From assembly GCA_015062235.1 (NCBI GenBank), contig SUUZ01000001.1:1-64000 (forward strand): DNA of 64,000 nt, in the 5' to 3' direction. Made by a program: the position numbers and the translations under genes. Shown in pieces: positions 16,443 through 25,341 of the stretch. Numbering within the stretch: the stretch's first letter is position 1; each line of letters opens with the position of its first letter. The stretch is from Alphaproteobacteria bacterium (lineage in GTDB: Bacteria > Pseudomonadota > Alphaproteobacteria > RF32 > CAG-239). Below the pieces are notes generated by a model. It was not told the DNA's origin. It was given only the letters and a program-made list of their open reading frames with translations, and searched no databases.

Positions 16443-17243
16443 CTATAATAAACCTCTTTTTCCACGTTCTCTCATAGTTTGTTGTATACCATACTTAGTT
16501 TCTCTACTTTTTTGTTGCTGATAGTTATTTATAAATTTATCAAAATCCATAACTTTAGTAGCATCGATATTCCCTTCTTTAGCCCAACTGCTAACTCTTT
16601 CTAAATTTTCAGGCGTGGTTATAACTGCAACCAATCTGTCTGGATTTTCTCTAAAATTTACATTTTTAATCATCCATCCAGAAGGTAAATTGTCATATTC
16701 TTCCTTATCTTTTGCAGAAACAACAAATAAACATCCCGCAGGATAACAATAATTATCATTCAATCTCATGTACATTCCTATTGAAGTTTCTGCTGTATCT
16801 TTATTAGTTACCGAAATTTTTCCTGGTGGATCAAAACTTGTCGATTTTCCAAACCTATCAGCTCCAGAAGATATCTCTCCACTTACCAAAATATTTTTTG
16901 CTGCAATCAACGTTGTTCCGTGAAAACATAGCATTTCATCATGTGACAAAACATTTGCTAATCTTTGATGATATTGCTCTCTTTGCTTCAACCGATAATC
17001 AATATCTTTTTGTATTGGTCTACGTAAAAAAGACACCTGTTCCATAAAAGATTTTGCTTCATATCGTTCCTGTTGCAAAACTCTTTTATATTCATTTACA
17101 ATAAAATCACCTGCACCACTTGAAATAGCATCATTCAAATCAGCCTCTATCTCTGAAATATATTTTTTATATTTAGCTGTTTGAATAGAAACCCTAGATT
17201 TTTCTCTTTCATAACTATCAATACTTGCTTGCAATATGTCCAT
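16443..17243 (-). CDS. Unrecognised protein with helical N-terminus and FHGT motif
   Basis: I do not recognise a named family. Residues 1-100 are charged and probably helical or coiled-coil. Residues 101-190 contain LCFHGTTLIAAKNILVSGEI and, further on, YMRLNDNYCYPAGCLFVVSA. An F/Y-HGT motif followed by a short helix and a glycine turn is seen at the first catalytic strand of ADP-ribosyltransferase folds and RNA 2'-phosphotransferases. This resemblance is weak and no catalytic glutamate is assigned. The ribosome site AAGGAA precedes the ATG. It stands alone between the glycosyltransferases and a tRNA. No signal peptide is seen. Confidence 0.5.
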   Translation of the reverse strand: MDILQASIDSYEREKSRVSIQTAKYKKYISEIEADLNDAISSGAGDFIVNEYKRVLQQERYEAKSFMEQVSFLRRPIQKDIDYRLKQREQYHQRLANVLSHDEMLCFHGTTLIAAKNILVSGEISSGADRFGKSTSFDPPGKISVTNKDTAETSIGMYMRLNDNYCYPAGCLFVVSAKDKEEYDNLPSGWMIKNVNFRENPDRLVAVITTPENLERVSSWAKEGNIDATKVMDFDKFINNYQQQKSRETKYGIQQTMRERGKRGLL

Positions 17244-17378
17244 AATTTTTTCCTTCTTTTATAAGAATAATACAACATTTTCAAAGCAAATACAAGTTAT
17301 TATTACTCTATTGTCCAACCACACAATACAATTAAATTTTACACAATATCTTTTTAACAAACAACATTAGTACAACAA
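17244..17378. other. Upstream region of the FHGT-motif gene
   Basis: AT-rich, without an open reading frame. It presumably carries the promoter of the minus-strand gene that starts at 17243. No clear -35/-10 pair can be singled out. Confidence 0.4.
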
Positions 17379-17405
17379 AAAACCCTAGATTTCTCTAGGG
17401 TTTAA
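17379..17405 (-). terminator. Terminator of tRNA-Ser
   Basis: Read on the minus strand, AAACCCTAGA and TCTAGGGTTT pair around a short loop and are followed by a T-rich run, directly downstream of the tRNA. Confidence 0.8.
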
Positions 17406-17406
17406 G

Positions 17407-17494
17407 TGGCGGAGCGTATAGGACTCGAACCTATGCATCGCTATTCACGATGACGGATTAGCAATCCGCTGCATTACCACTCTGCCAACGCTCC
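17407..17494 (-). tRNA. tRNA-Ser (GCT)
   Basis: A class II tRNA on the minus strand with a long variable arm. The anticodon loop TTGCTAA gives GCT, with stem GCGGA/TCCGT. Acceptor GGAGCGT pairs with ACGCTCC, discriminator G, encoded CCA. Confidence 0.92.
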
Positions 17495-17556
17495 ATCATG
17501 GTACGGGCATATATTTAGCTCATGTTTTTAGCTTCGTCAATAGTTTTTTATATTTA

Positions 17557-18339
17557 TTAATGAAAAATCATTGTAACATAGGTCATCAATATAAAACCCA
17601 AAAATATCGCCGCTGCTGATTTATTAGTTTCTTTTTGTCCGTACGTTTCTGGTAATATTTCATTTATTACAACAAACAACAAAGTTCCCCCTGCTAAAGC
17701 CATTCCATAAGGAACTATATTAAAACTAATATCCATAAGCAAAAGCCCTACTATTGCTCCAATCGGTTGCATAAAACCAATAACAAAGGCAACAATTGCC
17801 GCTTTCAATTTAGAATAACCAGCTCCTATCAAGGAAATAGCTATTGTTAAACCTTCTGGAACATTATGTGCCGCAATGCCTATAACCAAAGATAATGGAT
17901 TAACTAAACTTTCTGCACCATAAGCAACACCAACAGCCAACCCCTCTGGCAACTTATGAAGTGTTATTGCAATAATAAACAACCACGCCTTCTTTATTCC
18001 AATACTAGAACTTGGCCCATGATGTCCCATTGCATTATGCTCGTGTGGAAGCATCAAATTAAGCACCCACACCAACAAAACTCCCATAAATACAGCTACA
18101 GTATATCCAAATGCATCTGCATACAAATCTTTACCATTGCCAACAATATCTTGCATTGATGGAACCAAAAGCGAAAAAAACGAAGCAGCTAACATAACCC
18201 CTGCAGCTAGATTCAATAATTGATTTATATCTGACTTTAAATAACGTTTTTTAAGAAAAATGCACAAACCGCCAATACCAGTAATCATTCCCGCAATTAA
18301 TGATGCTATAAACCCATTAACAAACGTATCTGTTATCAT
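17557..18339 (-). CDS. ZIP-family divalent metal transporter
   Basis: About eight membrane segments and the two paired ZIP metal motifs: HKLPEG (128-133) and HNVPEG (158-163), plus a histidine-rich cytoplasmic loop HEHNAMGHH. It probably imports zinc, iron or manganese across the inner membrane, like ZupT. I use the ATG at 18339 (MITDTFVNGF), because AAGGAAG sits five bases upstream; an upstream TTG at 18357 overlaps that site. It is followed by no terminator that I can see, and it is not obviously in an operon. The metal preference cannot be read. Confidence 0.85.
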   Translation of the reverse strand: MITDTFVNGFIASLIAGMITGIGGLCIFLKKRYLKSDINQLLNLAAGVMLAASFFSLLVPSMQDIVGNGKDLYADAFGYTVAVFMGVLLVWVLNLMLPHEHNAMGHHGPSSSIGIKKAWLFIIAITLHKLPEGLAVGVAYGAESLVNPLSLVIGIAAHNVPEGLTIAISLIGAGYSKLKAAIVAFVIGFMQPIGAIVGLLLMDISFNIVPYGMALAGGTLLFVVINEILPETYGQKETNKSAAAIFLGFILMTYVTMIFH

Positions 18340-18398
18340 AAATACTTCCTTTTTCAAAAAAAATACTATTAGCTATCGTAATTTAAACAATGTTTTCA

Positions 18399-20210
18399 TT
18401 AACGATCAAACAATTTTGCAATATCTTTAATTTTTAATTCAACATAGGTTGGTCTTCCATGATTGCATTGTCCCGAATGTGGTGTCTTTTCCATATCTCG
18501 CAACAATCTATTCATTTCTTCAATATTTAATCTGCGCCCTGCTCTAACCGAACCATGACAAGCCATTGTAGCACAAACTAAATGAATCTTTTCTTTTAAA
18601 TTAAAACCGCTACCCCATTCACTTATCTGTTCTGCCAAATCTTTTATAAGATCTTGAACATTTGTTTCACCCAACAAGGCTGGAACAGACCTGACTATAA
18701 CAGCTGTAGAGCCAAATTCTTCCAATTCTAGTCCCAATTTTGCTAAATCATCTACGGCTTGTAAAAGTTTATCCTTTTCATTCATCGACAAATCAACAAC
18801 TTCTGGAATTAGCAACAACTGAGCCTTTGGATTTTCAGCATCAATATTTGCTTTAAGCTTTTCCATAACAATTCGTTCGTGTGCTGCATGCTGGTCTACA
18901 ATAATTATGCTATCTAGTGTTTGAGATATTATATAAGTATCATTAAATTGAGCTTTTGCTAAACCTAATTCACCAATCTCATCTTCATCTTCATAATCTA
19001 CATTATCTTCTGCTTTTACAGAGAATTTATACTCCAAATCAGGTAAATTGGCTTGTTTTCTAGCCCCACCATAAGCAAAACTTTGGTAACTCCCTAGTTT
19101 AATATTTGATGGCTCATATTTGTGCTCATTTAATACCAAACCATCTTCAAAAGATGATGTTTTTTCTGACAAAATAATTTGATTCAAATCCAAAGTATTA
19201 GATGTTTTTCCTGATGCTCTAGCTAAAGCATTTCTAATTGACGAAACTAATAGTCCTCTAATCAAATTATTATCATAAAAACGAACTTCAGCTTTAGTTG
19301 GATGAACATTTACATCAACATCTTGAGGTAAAACATCAAAAAATAATGCACACATAGGATAGCGACCAGAACTCAATACATCTTGATAAGCTCCCCTAAT
19401 CGCACCCAATAAAAGTTTATCTCTGACTGGACGATTATTAACAAACAAAAATTGTGATAACGAATTAGCCTTGTTCAAAGTAGGCAATGAAATGTAACCA
19501 CTTATTTTCACACTATCACGCTCTGCATCAATTAGTATTGAGTTTTCTCTAAACTCTTTTCCCATAACACTAGCCAAGCGCTCCATTCTTGATTCAAATA
19601 AATCACCTTGAGCTATCGGATAATACAGCTTTTTCTTGCCATCAGAATACAAACTAAACGCCACAGTAGGATTTGCTAGAGCAATTCTTTGTATAACATC
19701 TGCACAATTTGCTGTCTCTGAAGATGCGGCTTTCAAAAATTTTAACCTTGCAGGTGTTGCATAAAACAAATCCCTAACATCTATTCTTGTTCCTTGAACA
19801 CATGCTGCGGGAACAACTGCTGATTTAACACCTCCACAAACCTCAATTTTCCAACCATTATCTGCATCTTTCTGCTTACTAGTTATACTCATTCTAGCAA
19901 CAGATGCTATTGATGGTAACGCTTCACCCCTAAAACCAAAAAAACAAATATTAAACAAATTATCATCAGGAAGTTTAGAAGTTGCGTGTCTTTCAACTGC
20001 AACTTCTAGTTCATCAGCAGACATCCCTTTACCATTGTCAATAATAGTAATTAAAGTTTTTCCACCCTCATTCAAATGAACTTCAATAGAAGTAGCTCCT
20101 GCATCAAGCGCATTTTCAACCAACTCTTTTACAACAGATGCAGGTCTTTCAACCACTTCTCCTGCCGCAATCTGATTTACTAAATTAGAAGGTAGAATTC
20201 TAATAGTCAT
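18399..20210 (-). CDS. mutL: DNA mismatch repair protein MutL
   Basis: A 603-residue MutL with the GHKL ATPase motifs KELVENALDAGA, IDNGKGM and GFRGEALPSI at the N-terminus. The C-terminal dimerisation domain carries DQHAAHERIVME, the metal-binding endonuclease motif of MutH-independent MutL proteins, plus ACHGSVRAGR and GQCNHGRPT. It nicks the mismatched strand after MutS recognition. It overlaps the upstream pgi stop by one base (TAATG), so it is the last gene of the lspA to mutL operon. Active mismatch repair would affect slippage at the G tracts in this window. Confidence 0.93.
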   Translation of the reverse strand: MTIRILPSNLVNQIAAGEVVERPASVVKELVENALDAGATSIEVHLNEGGKTLITIIDNGKGMSADELEVAVERHATSKLPDDNLFNICFFGFRGEALPSIASVARMSITSKQKDADNGWKIEVCGGVKSAVVPAACVQGTRIDVRDLFYATPARLKFLKAASSETANCADVIQRIALANPTVAFSLYSDGKKKLYYPIAQGDLFESRMERLASVMGKEFRENSILIDAERDSVKISGYISLPTLNKANSLSQFLFVNNRPVRDKLLLGAIRGAYQDVLSSGRYPMCALFFDVLPQDVDVNVHPTKAEVRFYDNNLIRGLLVSSIRNALARASGKTSNTLDLNQIILSEKTSSFEDGLVLNEHKYEPSNIKLGSYQSFAYGGARKQANLPDLEYKFSVKAEDNVDYEDEDEIGELGLAKAQFNDTYIISQTLDSIIIVDQHAAHERIVMEKLKANIDAENPKAQLLLIPEVVDLSMNEKDKLLQAVDDLAKLGLELEEFGSTAVIVRSVPALLGETNVQDLIKDLAEQISEWGSGFNLKEKIHLVCATMACHGSVRAGRRLNIEEMNRLLRDMEKTPHSGQCNHGRPTYVELKIKDIAKLFDR

Positions 20211-21862
20211 TATTTTCTAAGCCTTTTAATAATTTCTATCAATGCTTTTGTTGATGAATCATGATTAGCAATATCTTTATTACCTTGTAACTCTGGTAAA
20301 ATTCTTAAAGCCATCTGTTTGCCTAACTCAACTCCCATTTGATCAAAAGAATTAATGTTCCAAATAATTCCTTCAACAAATGTCTTGTGTTCATACATAG
20401 CCACCAACATACCCAAAGCATGAGGATCTATTTTCTTGAATATTATAGTATTAGAAGGACGATTTCCTTTAAAACTTTTATATTTTTTAAGTTTTTTAAT
20501 TTCTTCACTAGATTTTCCTGCTGCTTTCAACTCTTCAGCGGCTTCTTTAACTGTTTTACCTTTCATTAAAGCTTCACTCTGAGCCAAAATATTAGCCAAT
20601 AAAATCTCATGATGCTCACCTATTTCATTATGAGAAATTGCAGGAATAATAAAATCACAAGGCACAAAAGATGTTCCTTGATGAATCATCTGAAAAAATG
20701 AATGCTGAACATCTGTACCCGCACCACCAAAAATTACTGGCGATGTTTGATATTTAATAAATTCATTATTCAAATCAACATTTTTACCATTACTCTCCAT
20801 AATTTGTTGCTGCAAATATGCTGGTAAATAAGTCAAATATTGATCATATGGCACAACCACATGATTTCTAATTCCAAAAAAGTTATTATACCAAATACTT
20901 AAAAGTGCTAACACTACAGGAATATTTTTATCTAATGGCGCCGAATGAAAATGCTTATCCATCTCATTAGCACCTGCAAGCATTTTTTCAAAATTGTCAT
21001 AACCAACTGCAATTGCAATAATTAATCCAATTGCTGACCACATCGAATAACGTCCACCAACAAAATCCCAAAATTCAAACATATTTTCAACATCAATACC
21101 AAAACTAGCAACTTCTTTAGGATTAGTAGAAACTGCTACAAAATGTTTTGATGTTGCATGTTCACCCAATGCATCAACCAACCACTTGCGACATGTTTTT
21201 GCATTAGTCAATGTTTCAATTGTTGTAAAAGTCTTTGAACAAACAATAAACAAAGTTGTTTCTGGATCAAGTTTATTCAAAACCTCAGCGCATGCTGTTC
21301 CATCAATATTTGAAATAAAATAACATTTCATATCTTTGGGCATATACCTTTGCAATGCTTCAACAGCCATTTTCGGTCCCAAATCAGAACCACCTATACC
21401 TATATTAACAATATTAGTCAGTTTTTTACCCGTATATCCCTTAAATTTACCTAGTCTTACATCTTCCGAAAAATCCTTAATTTTAGCCAACACTCTGTTA
21501 ATTTCAGGCATAACATCTTTACCATCAACATATATAGGAGTATTATCTAGATTACGCAAAGCAATATGCAAAACAGCCCTATTTTCTGTAATATTTATTT
21601 TTTCACCAGAAAACATTTGTTCTATTTTCTTTTGTACTTTTGCTTGTTTCGCCAAAGCTTGCAAATAAATAAAAGCTTTTTCATCAATCCTATTTTTTGA
21701 AAAATCAACCAACATATTTTCAAGGTTGATACTATATTTTTCTGCACGTTTAGGATCTTTTTCAAACATATCTCGCATTTCTACTTTACGTATTTTGCTT
21801 GCATATTTCTCTAAATGTTTCCAAGCTCTTGTTTTATTTATTTCTTTATTTAATCCAAACAT
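20210..21862 (-). CDS. pgi: Glucose-6-phosphate isomerase
   Basis: It interconverts glucose-6-phosphate and fructose-6-phosphate in the cytosol. The 550-residue chain, the usual proteobacterial length, contains NIGIGGSDLGP, VGGRYSMWSAIG and NSFDQMGVELGK, the family signatures. It overlaps both neighbours by one base (TAATG junctions), so translation is coupled with the M16 peptidase before it and mutL after it. With a phosphofructokinase and tpiA also in this window, an Embden-Meyerhof route is supported. Confidence 0.95.
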   Translation of the reverse strand: MFGLNKEINKTRAWKHLEKYASKIRKVEMRDMFEKDPKRAEKYSINLENMLVDFSKNRIDEKAFIYLQALAKQAKVQKKIEQMFSGEKINITENRAVLHIALRNLDNTPIYVDGKDVMPEINRVLAKIKDFSEDVRLGKFKGYTGKKLTNIVNIGIGGSDLGPKMAVEALQRYMPKDMKCYFISNIDGTACAEVLNKLDPETTLFIVCSKTFTTIETLTNAKTCRKWLVDALGEHATSKHFVAVSTNPKEVASFGIDVENMFEFWDFVGGRYSMWSAIGLIIAIAVGYDNFEKMLAGANEMDKHFHSAPLDKNIPVVLALLSIWYNNFFGIRNHVVVPYDQYLTYLPAYLQQQIMESNGKNVDLNNEFIKYQTSPVIFGGAGTDVQHSFFQMIHQGTSFVPCDFIIPAISHNEIGEHHEILLANILAQSEALMKGKTVKEAAEELKAAGKSSEEIKKLKKYKSFKGNRPSNTIIFKKIDPHALGMLVAMYEHKTFVEGIIWNINSFDQMGVELGKQMALRILPELQGNKDIANHDSSTKALIEIIKRLRK

Positions 21863-23265
21863 TATTTTTTCTCCTTATCAAAAGATCCTATAACAGCTTG
21901 CAATCGCTTTTCAACAAAATATTTCTTAGCTACTTCATTAAGTTGTTCAACTGTTACACTCTCAACATACTGATTTCTTTTTTCTAAAAAATCTAATCCC
22001 AAATTATTTCTTTGCATATAAACAAGCATTCCAGCAATTCCTGCCGTTGAAGCAAAACGCAAATTGTATGACGCAATCAAATAATCTTTTGCCTTTTTCA
22101 GCTCATCAATATCAAAACCTTTATTTCTAATTTTTTGCCACTCTTGCTTAAACATTTCTTCTGCTTTTGTATATTTATCAGCCGTAGCTGAAAAACCAGA
22201 AACTATCAAATTTGCTTTATCTTGCAAAACCAAAGCTGAATAAGCACCATAGGTCAAACCTTCTTTTTCCCTAATTTGTTGGTTTAGTTTTGAATTAAGC
22301 CCTGCTCCACCAAATAAATAATTAGCAATATACAACGGATAAAAATCCTCACAGGTGCGACAAGTACCTTCAAAAACAAACGCAGTTATGTTCTGTCCTC
22401 CATCACGTTTTATTTCCAAAACAGGTTGTTGCCAATTAATATCAACAGCTTCAATCTCTTTATTCTTAGCATTTTTATCAATACCAGCAAAAATTGTATC
22501 TAAAACTTTTTTAGCACTATCTTTGTCTAAATTACCCACAATACCAACATATAAATTATCCGTAAATAAAGTAGATTTGATAAATTCTCTCAAATCACCT
22601 TGTGTAATACCTTTAATTACCTCAATATTCCCTAAAGGATTTTTACCATAAGGATGCGTACCATACACCAATTTATCAAATTCTAATTTTAATTCTTGAT
22701 TTGGATCCTCTTTTTCTACCTCTAATGATTTAATTGTTTGAGCCTTGGCTATATCCAAATATTTTCTTTCAAATTTAGGATAAAGCAAAATCTCTCTTAA
22801 AAGCTTTACTGCATCTTGCAAATATTGTGAAGGAACAACCATCATTCCCCCAAAATCATCTTTATCCACGCTAAAAGACAACTTTATTCCCTTAAGGCGC
22901 ATTTCATTTCGCAAATTATCTGCATTTATATTCCTAGTTCCTTCTTTAATCATTGAGGCAACAAGCATCGCTACACCATCTTTTTGTTCATAAGCATAAC
23001 CCGCATTTTTAAACACAAAACTAAGAGCTACCAAAGGTGTTGTATCATCCTTCATAAAATATGCTTTTATACCCGTCTTATCAGCACTAATCTCCTCAAC
23101 AACGCCTCTAAAATTACGTCCATTTAATTCTGAATTATCTACCAAATATTGCAAAGAAAGACTATTGCGATAACCATAAATTATACCAACAATTATTAAC
23201 AATAACAACAATAGCAACCAAGAAGAACCACTCTTATTCCTCATATAAACAGGACGTCTACTCAT
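21862..23265 (-). CDS. M16 peptidase-like protein without HxxEH (structural partner)
   Basis: A membrane anchor at 15-34 (WLLLLLLLIIVGIIYGY) is followed by a periplasmic M16 peptidase-like pair of domains. In place of the zinc motif the family position reads ASMIKEGT, so it cannot bind zinc like its neighbour. Such inactive subunits complement active M16 chains in mitochondrial processing peptidase and bacterial pairs. Downstream residues (EREKEGLTYGAYS-like, here REKEGLTYGAYSAL) keep the substrate-binding Tyr region. It overlaps the active partner by 4 bp (ATGA). A periplasmic peptide- or protein-processing role is likely. Confidence 0.85.
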   Translation of the reverse strand: MSRRPVYMRNKSGSSWLLLLLLLIIVGIIYGYRNSLSLQYLVDNSELNGRNFRGVVEEISADKTGIKAYFMKDDTTPLVALSFVFKNAGYAYEQKDGVAMLVASMIKEGTRNINADNLRNEMRLKGIKLSFSVDKDDFGGMMVVPSQYLQDAVKLLREILLYPKFERKYLDIAKAQTIKSLEVEKEDPNQELKLEFDKLVYGTHPYGKNPLGNIEVIKGITQGDLREFIKSTLFTDNLYVGIVGNLDKDSAKKVLDTIFAGIDKNAKNKEIEAVDINWQQPVLEIKRDGGQNITAFVFEGTCRTCEDFYPLYIANYLFGGAGLNSKLNQQIREKEGLTYGAYSALVLQDKANLIVSGFSATADKYTKAEEMFKQEWQKIRNKGFDIDELKKAKDYLIASYNLRFASTAGIAGMLVYMQRNNLGLDFLEKRNQYVESVTVEQLNEVAKKYFVEKRLQAVIGSFDKEKK

Positions 23266-24587
23266 TTATGTTCTCCTTCTGGATACAAAATTCCCACCGC
23301 TGACGGAGCATCATTCCACAAATAATCAGCAGCACTCTTAATATCTTTCAAGCTAACATTATTAATATTTTCAGAATATTTCTGCAAATCGTCAAGCTTA
23401 AGCCCTGTTGCAATCATCCAACCAACAGTTTTAGCCAAACTTTCTGGGTTATCTTTCAAATAAATCAAATCAATCAACATTTTCCTTTTTACATTTTCAA
23501 GCTCTTTTTCTGTTAGACTAGCCAAAGCAAAATTCCACCCTTTATTAACTATATTTTCAAAACTGCTATCCAACTTTACTTTAGGAACAACACTAATCAC
23601 AAACATACCATAACTACGACTCAATCCATCATAATAAGCACTAACACCTAATGCTGCCTTATCTTTAATAACCATCTTTTGATATAATGGAGAATTTTTA
23701 TCACCACTAAGATATTCACCCAAAACTTCCAAAGCATACGCCATCTTAGTATCTTGAACAAAAGATGGAACAGCCACCATTTTAACAAACCTTCCCATTT
23801 TTACATTAGGCAATTCCATTTCTATTTTTGCCTTATAATTATCTGGCAATTTTTCAAATTCTTTTTTAGGTAAAAATACTGGTGTTAATTTTCCATAATA
23901 CTTTTCAGCCATTTTTTTAGCTATTGCCACATCAATATCTCCTGCCAATACTAAAACCGCATTATTAGGAGCATAATACTGTTTATAAAAGTTAATAGCA
24001 TCTTGTTTACTTAAATTTACAATTTCATCATCATAACCTGTAATAGGATTAGCATACGGGTGGTTCTGCCATAAAGCATGTCTTACTTTTTCAAAAAATT
24101 TAGCTGCGGGATTATTATCAATACGCTGTTTGCGTTCTTGATAAACAATATCCCTTTCAGTTATAAAATCACTATCATTAATAGCTAAATTTTGCATTCT
24201 ATCTGCTTCTAAAAACATCGCTAATTCTAATCTGCTTATATCCATAAACTGATGATATGCCGTAACATCTTGAGCTGTAAAAGCATTACTATCTGCACCA
24301 TTTCGTTCCAAAATACGATTAAACTCTTGTCCTTTAACTTTTTTTGTACCACGAAACATCAAATGTTCCAACAAATGAGCTATTCCACCTTTGCCTTTGT
24401 TTTCATCAACCGCACCAACTTTATAAAAAAGCATCTGCTTTACAATCGGAGCTTTACTATTTTTTACAACAACAACTTGCAACCCATTATCTAAGAAAAA
24501 ATCTTCAACATCAAAATTTTCTGCCATTACCATATAAGGAAACAACAATAACAAACTCAAAAATATCGCTATACAAAAATTTTTCAT
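23262..24587 (-). CDS. Zinc M16 peptidase, active subunit
   Basis: A signal peptide (residues 1-22) precedes a 420-residue M16 peptidase with the inverted zinc motif HLLEH near residue 70, a glutamate some 75 residues on (ERDIVYQERKQR) and NAFTAQDVTAYHQF. It should cleave short or unfolded polypeptides in the periplasm, together with the inactive M16 partner encoded next. The pair lies between lspA plus a lipoprotein and pgi-mutL, a gene order I know from other Alphaproteobacteria. Substrates are unknown. Confidence 0.88.
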   Translation of the reverse strand: MKNFCIAIFLSLLLLFPYMVMAENFDVEDFFLDNGLQVVVVKNSKAPIVKQMLFYKVGAVDENKGKGGIAHLLEHLMFRGTKKVKGQEFNRILERNGADSNAFTAQDVTAYHQFMDISRLELAMFLEADRMQNLAINDSDFITERDIVYQERKQRIDNNPAAKFFEKVRHALWQNHPYANPITGYDDEIVNLSKQDAINFYKQYYAPNNAVLVLAGDIDVAIAKKMAEKYYGKLTPVFLPKKEFEKLPDNYKAKIEMELPNVKMGRFVKMVAVPSFVQDTKMAYALEVLGEYLSGDKNSPLYQKMVIKDKAALGVSAYYDGLSRSYGMFVISVVPKVKLDSSFENIVNKGWNFALASLTEKELENVKRKMLIDLIYLKDNPESLAKTVGWMIATGLKLDDLQKYSENINNVSLKDIKSAADYLWNDAPSAVGILYPEGEHK

Positions 24588-24596
24588 AAAACAAAC

Positions 24597-24770
24597 CTAT
24601 TGCATATCTTCGACAGGACGAAGCCCAAATTCTGGAGGTATAGACAATACATCTCTTTGTTCAACCAATCTTTCATTAGGAGACTTTCTTGCTAATCCTA
24701 AATCATCCTTAGTAACATTGGAACAAGCAGCTACCAAAGAAAATAAAACAACAATCAAAAACTTTTTCAT
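24597..24770 (-). CDS. Small DUF3035-like lipoprotein
   Basis: A 57-residue lipoprotein. A signal peptide MKKFLIVVLFSLVAAC ends in a lipobox (LVAAC), so Cys16 is the lipid-bearing residue. The mature part is short and ends with SIPPEFGLRPVEDMQ, reminiscent of DUF3035 proteins (PPxFxLRP). The ribosome site AAGGAGC lies inside the end of lspA, and the gene is followed by the M16 peptidase pair after a 9-bp gap. It is likely processed by the adjacent LspA and could be an outer-membrane lipoprotein. Its function is unknown. Confidence 0.8.
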   Translation of the reverse strand: MKKFLIVVLFSLVAACSNVTKDDLGLARKSPNERLVEQRDVLSIPPEFGLRPVEDMQ

Positions 24771-24771
24771 T

Positions 24772-25242
24772 TTAGCTCCTTTTATCTTTTATTTTACTAA
24801 ATATGGCATGAGCAATAACTATAGCCGCACCAATACAAATAAAACTATCTGCAATATTAAATGCTGGCCAATGAGCCTCTCCAATATGAACATCTAAAAA
24901 ATCAAAAACGGCCCCAAATCTAATTCGATCAATAACATTACCTATGGCCCCCCCCATAATCATTCCCAAAGCTAACTGTATAATTTTATTTTGTTCTTTT
25001 CTCAACCAATAAAATAATGCTAACACAATTGCAATTGCCAAAAAGGATAAAAGCCACGCACCTAAGTTACCATAACTATTAAACATTGAAAAGCTAACAC
25101 CCGTATTCCAAGCTCTAACAATATTAAAATATTCACCAAAAGGAATATAACTATTTAATCCCAAAAAATGATACAAAACAAAATACTTTGACAACTGATC
25201 TAAAATAATCACAGCTATAGATATACCTAAACCTAAAAACAC
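24772..25242 (-). CDS. lspA: Lipoprotein signal peptidase II
   Basis: A four-helix inner-membrane aspartyl peptidase that cleaves the signal peptide of diacylated prolipoproteins. It has DQLSKYF near 14-20, GGAIGNVIDRI with the first catalytic Asp, and FNIADSFICIG with the second. At 156 residues it is a normal length. The start is GTG at 25242, with AAGGAT eight bases upstream. Eight G (24948-24955) encode Met-Gly-Gly in the active-site region. It is the first gene of the operon with the small lipoprotein and the two M16 peptidases. Confidence 0.92.
   Translation of the reverse strand: MFLGLGISIAVIILDQLSKYFVLYHFLGLNSYIPFGEYFNIVRAWNTGVSFSMFNSYGNLGAWLLSFLAIAIVLALFYWLRKEQNKIIQLALGMIMGGAIGNVIDRIRFGAVFDFLDVHIGEAHWPAFNIADSFICIGAAIVIAHAIFSKIKDKRS
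24948..24955 (-). repeat. G8 run in lspA (C8 on plus strand)
   Basis: Eight consecutive G in the coding strand, directly before the GNVID active-site motif. The frame is intact. It is shorter than the two G9 tracts and lies in a gene expected to be essential. Confidence 0.7.
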
Positions 25243-25341
25243 TTTTTTTATCCTTTGCTTAAATTACCAATGCGGAAAGATTACGCCAAAATTGATTACA
25301 TCTCAATATTTGCGCATAAGATACACACAAAAAAGCAAAAA

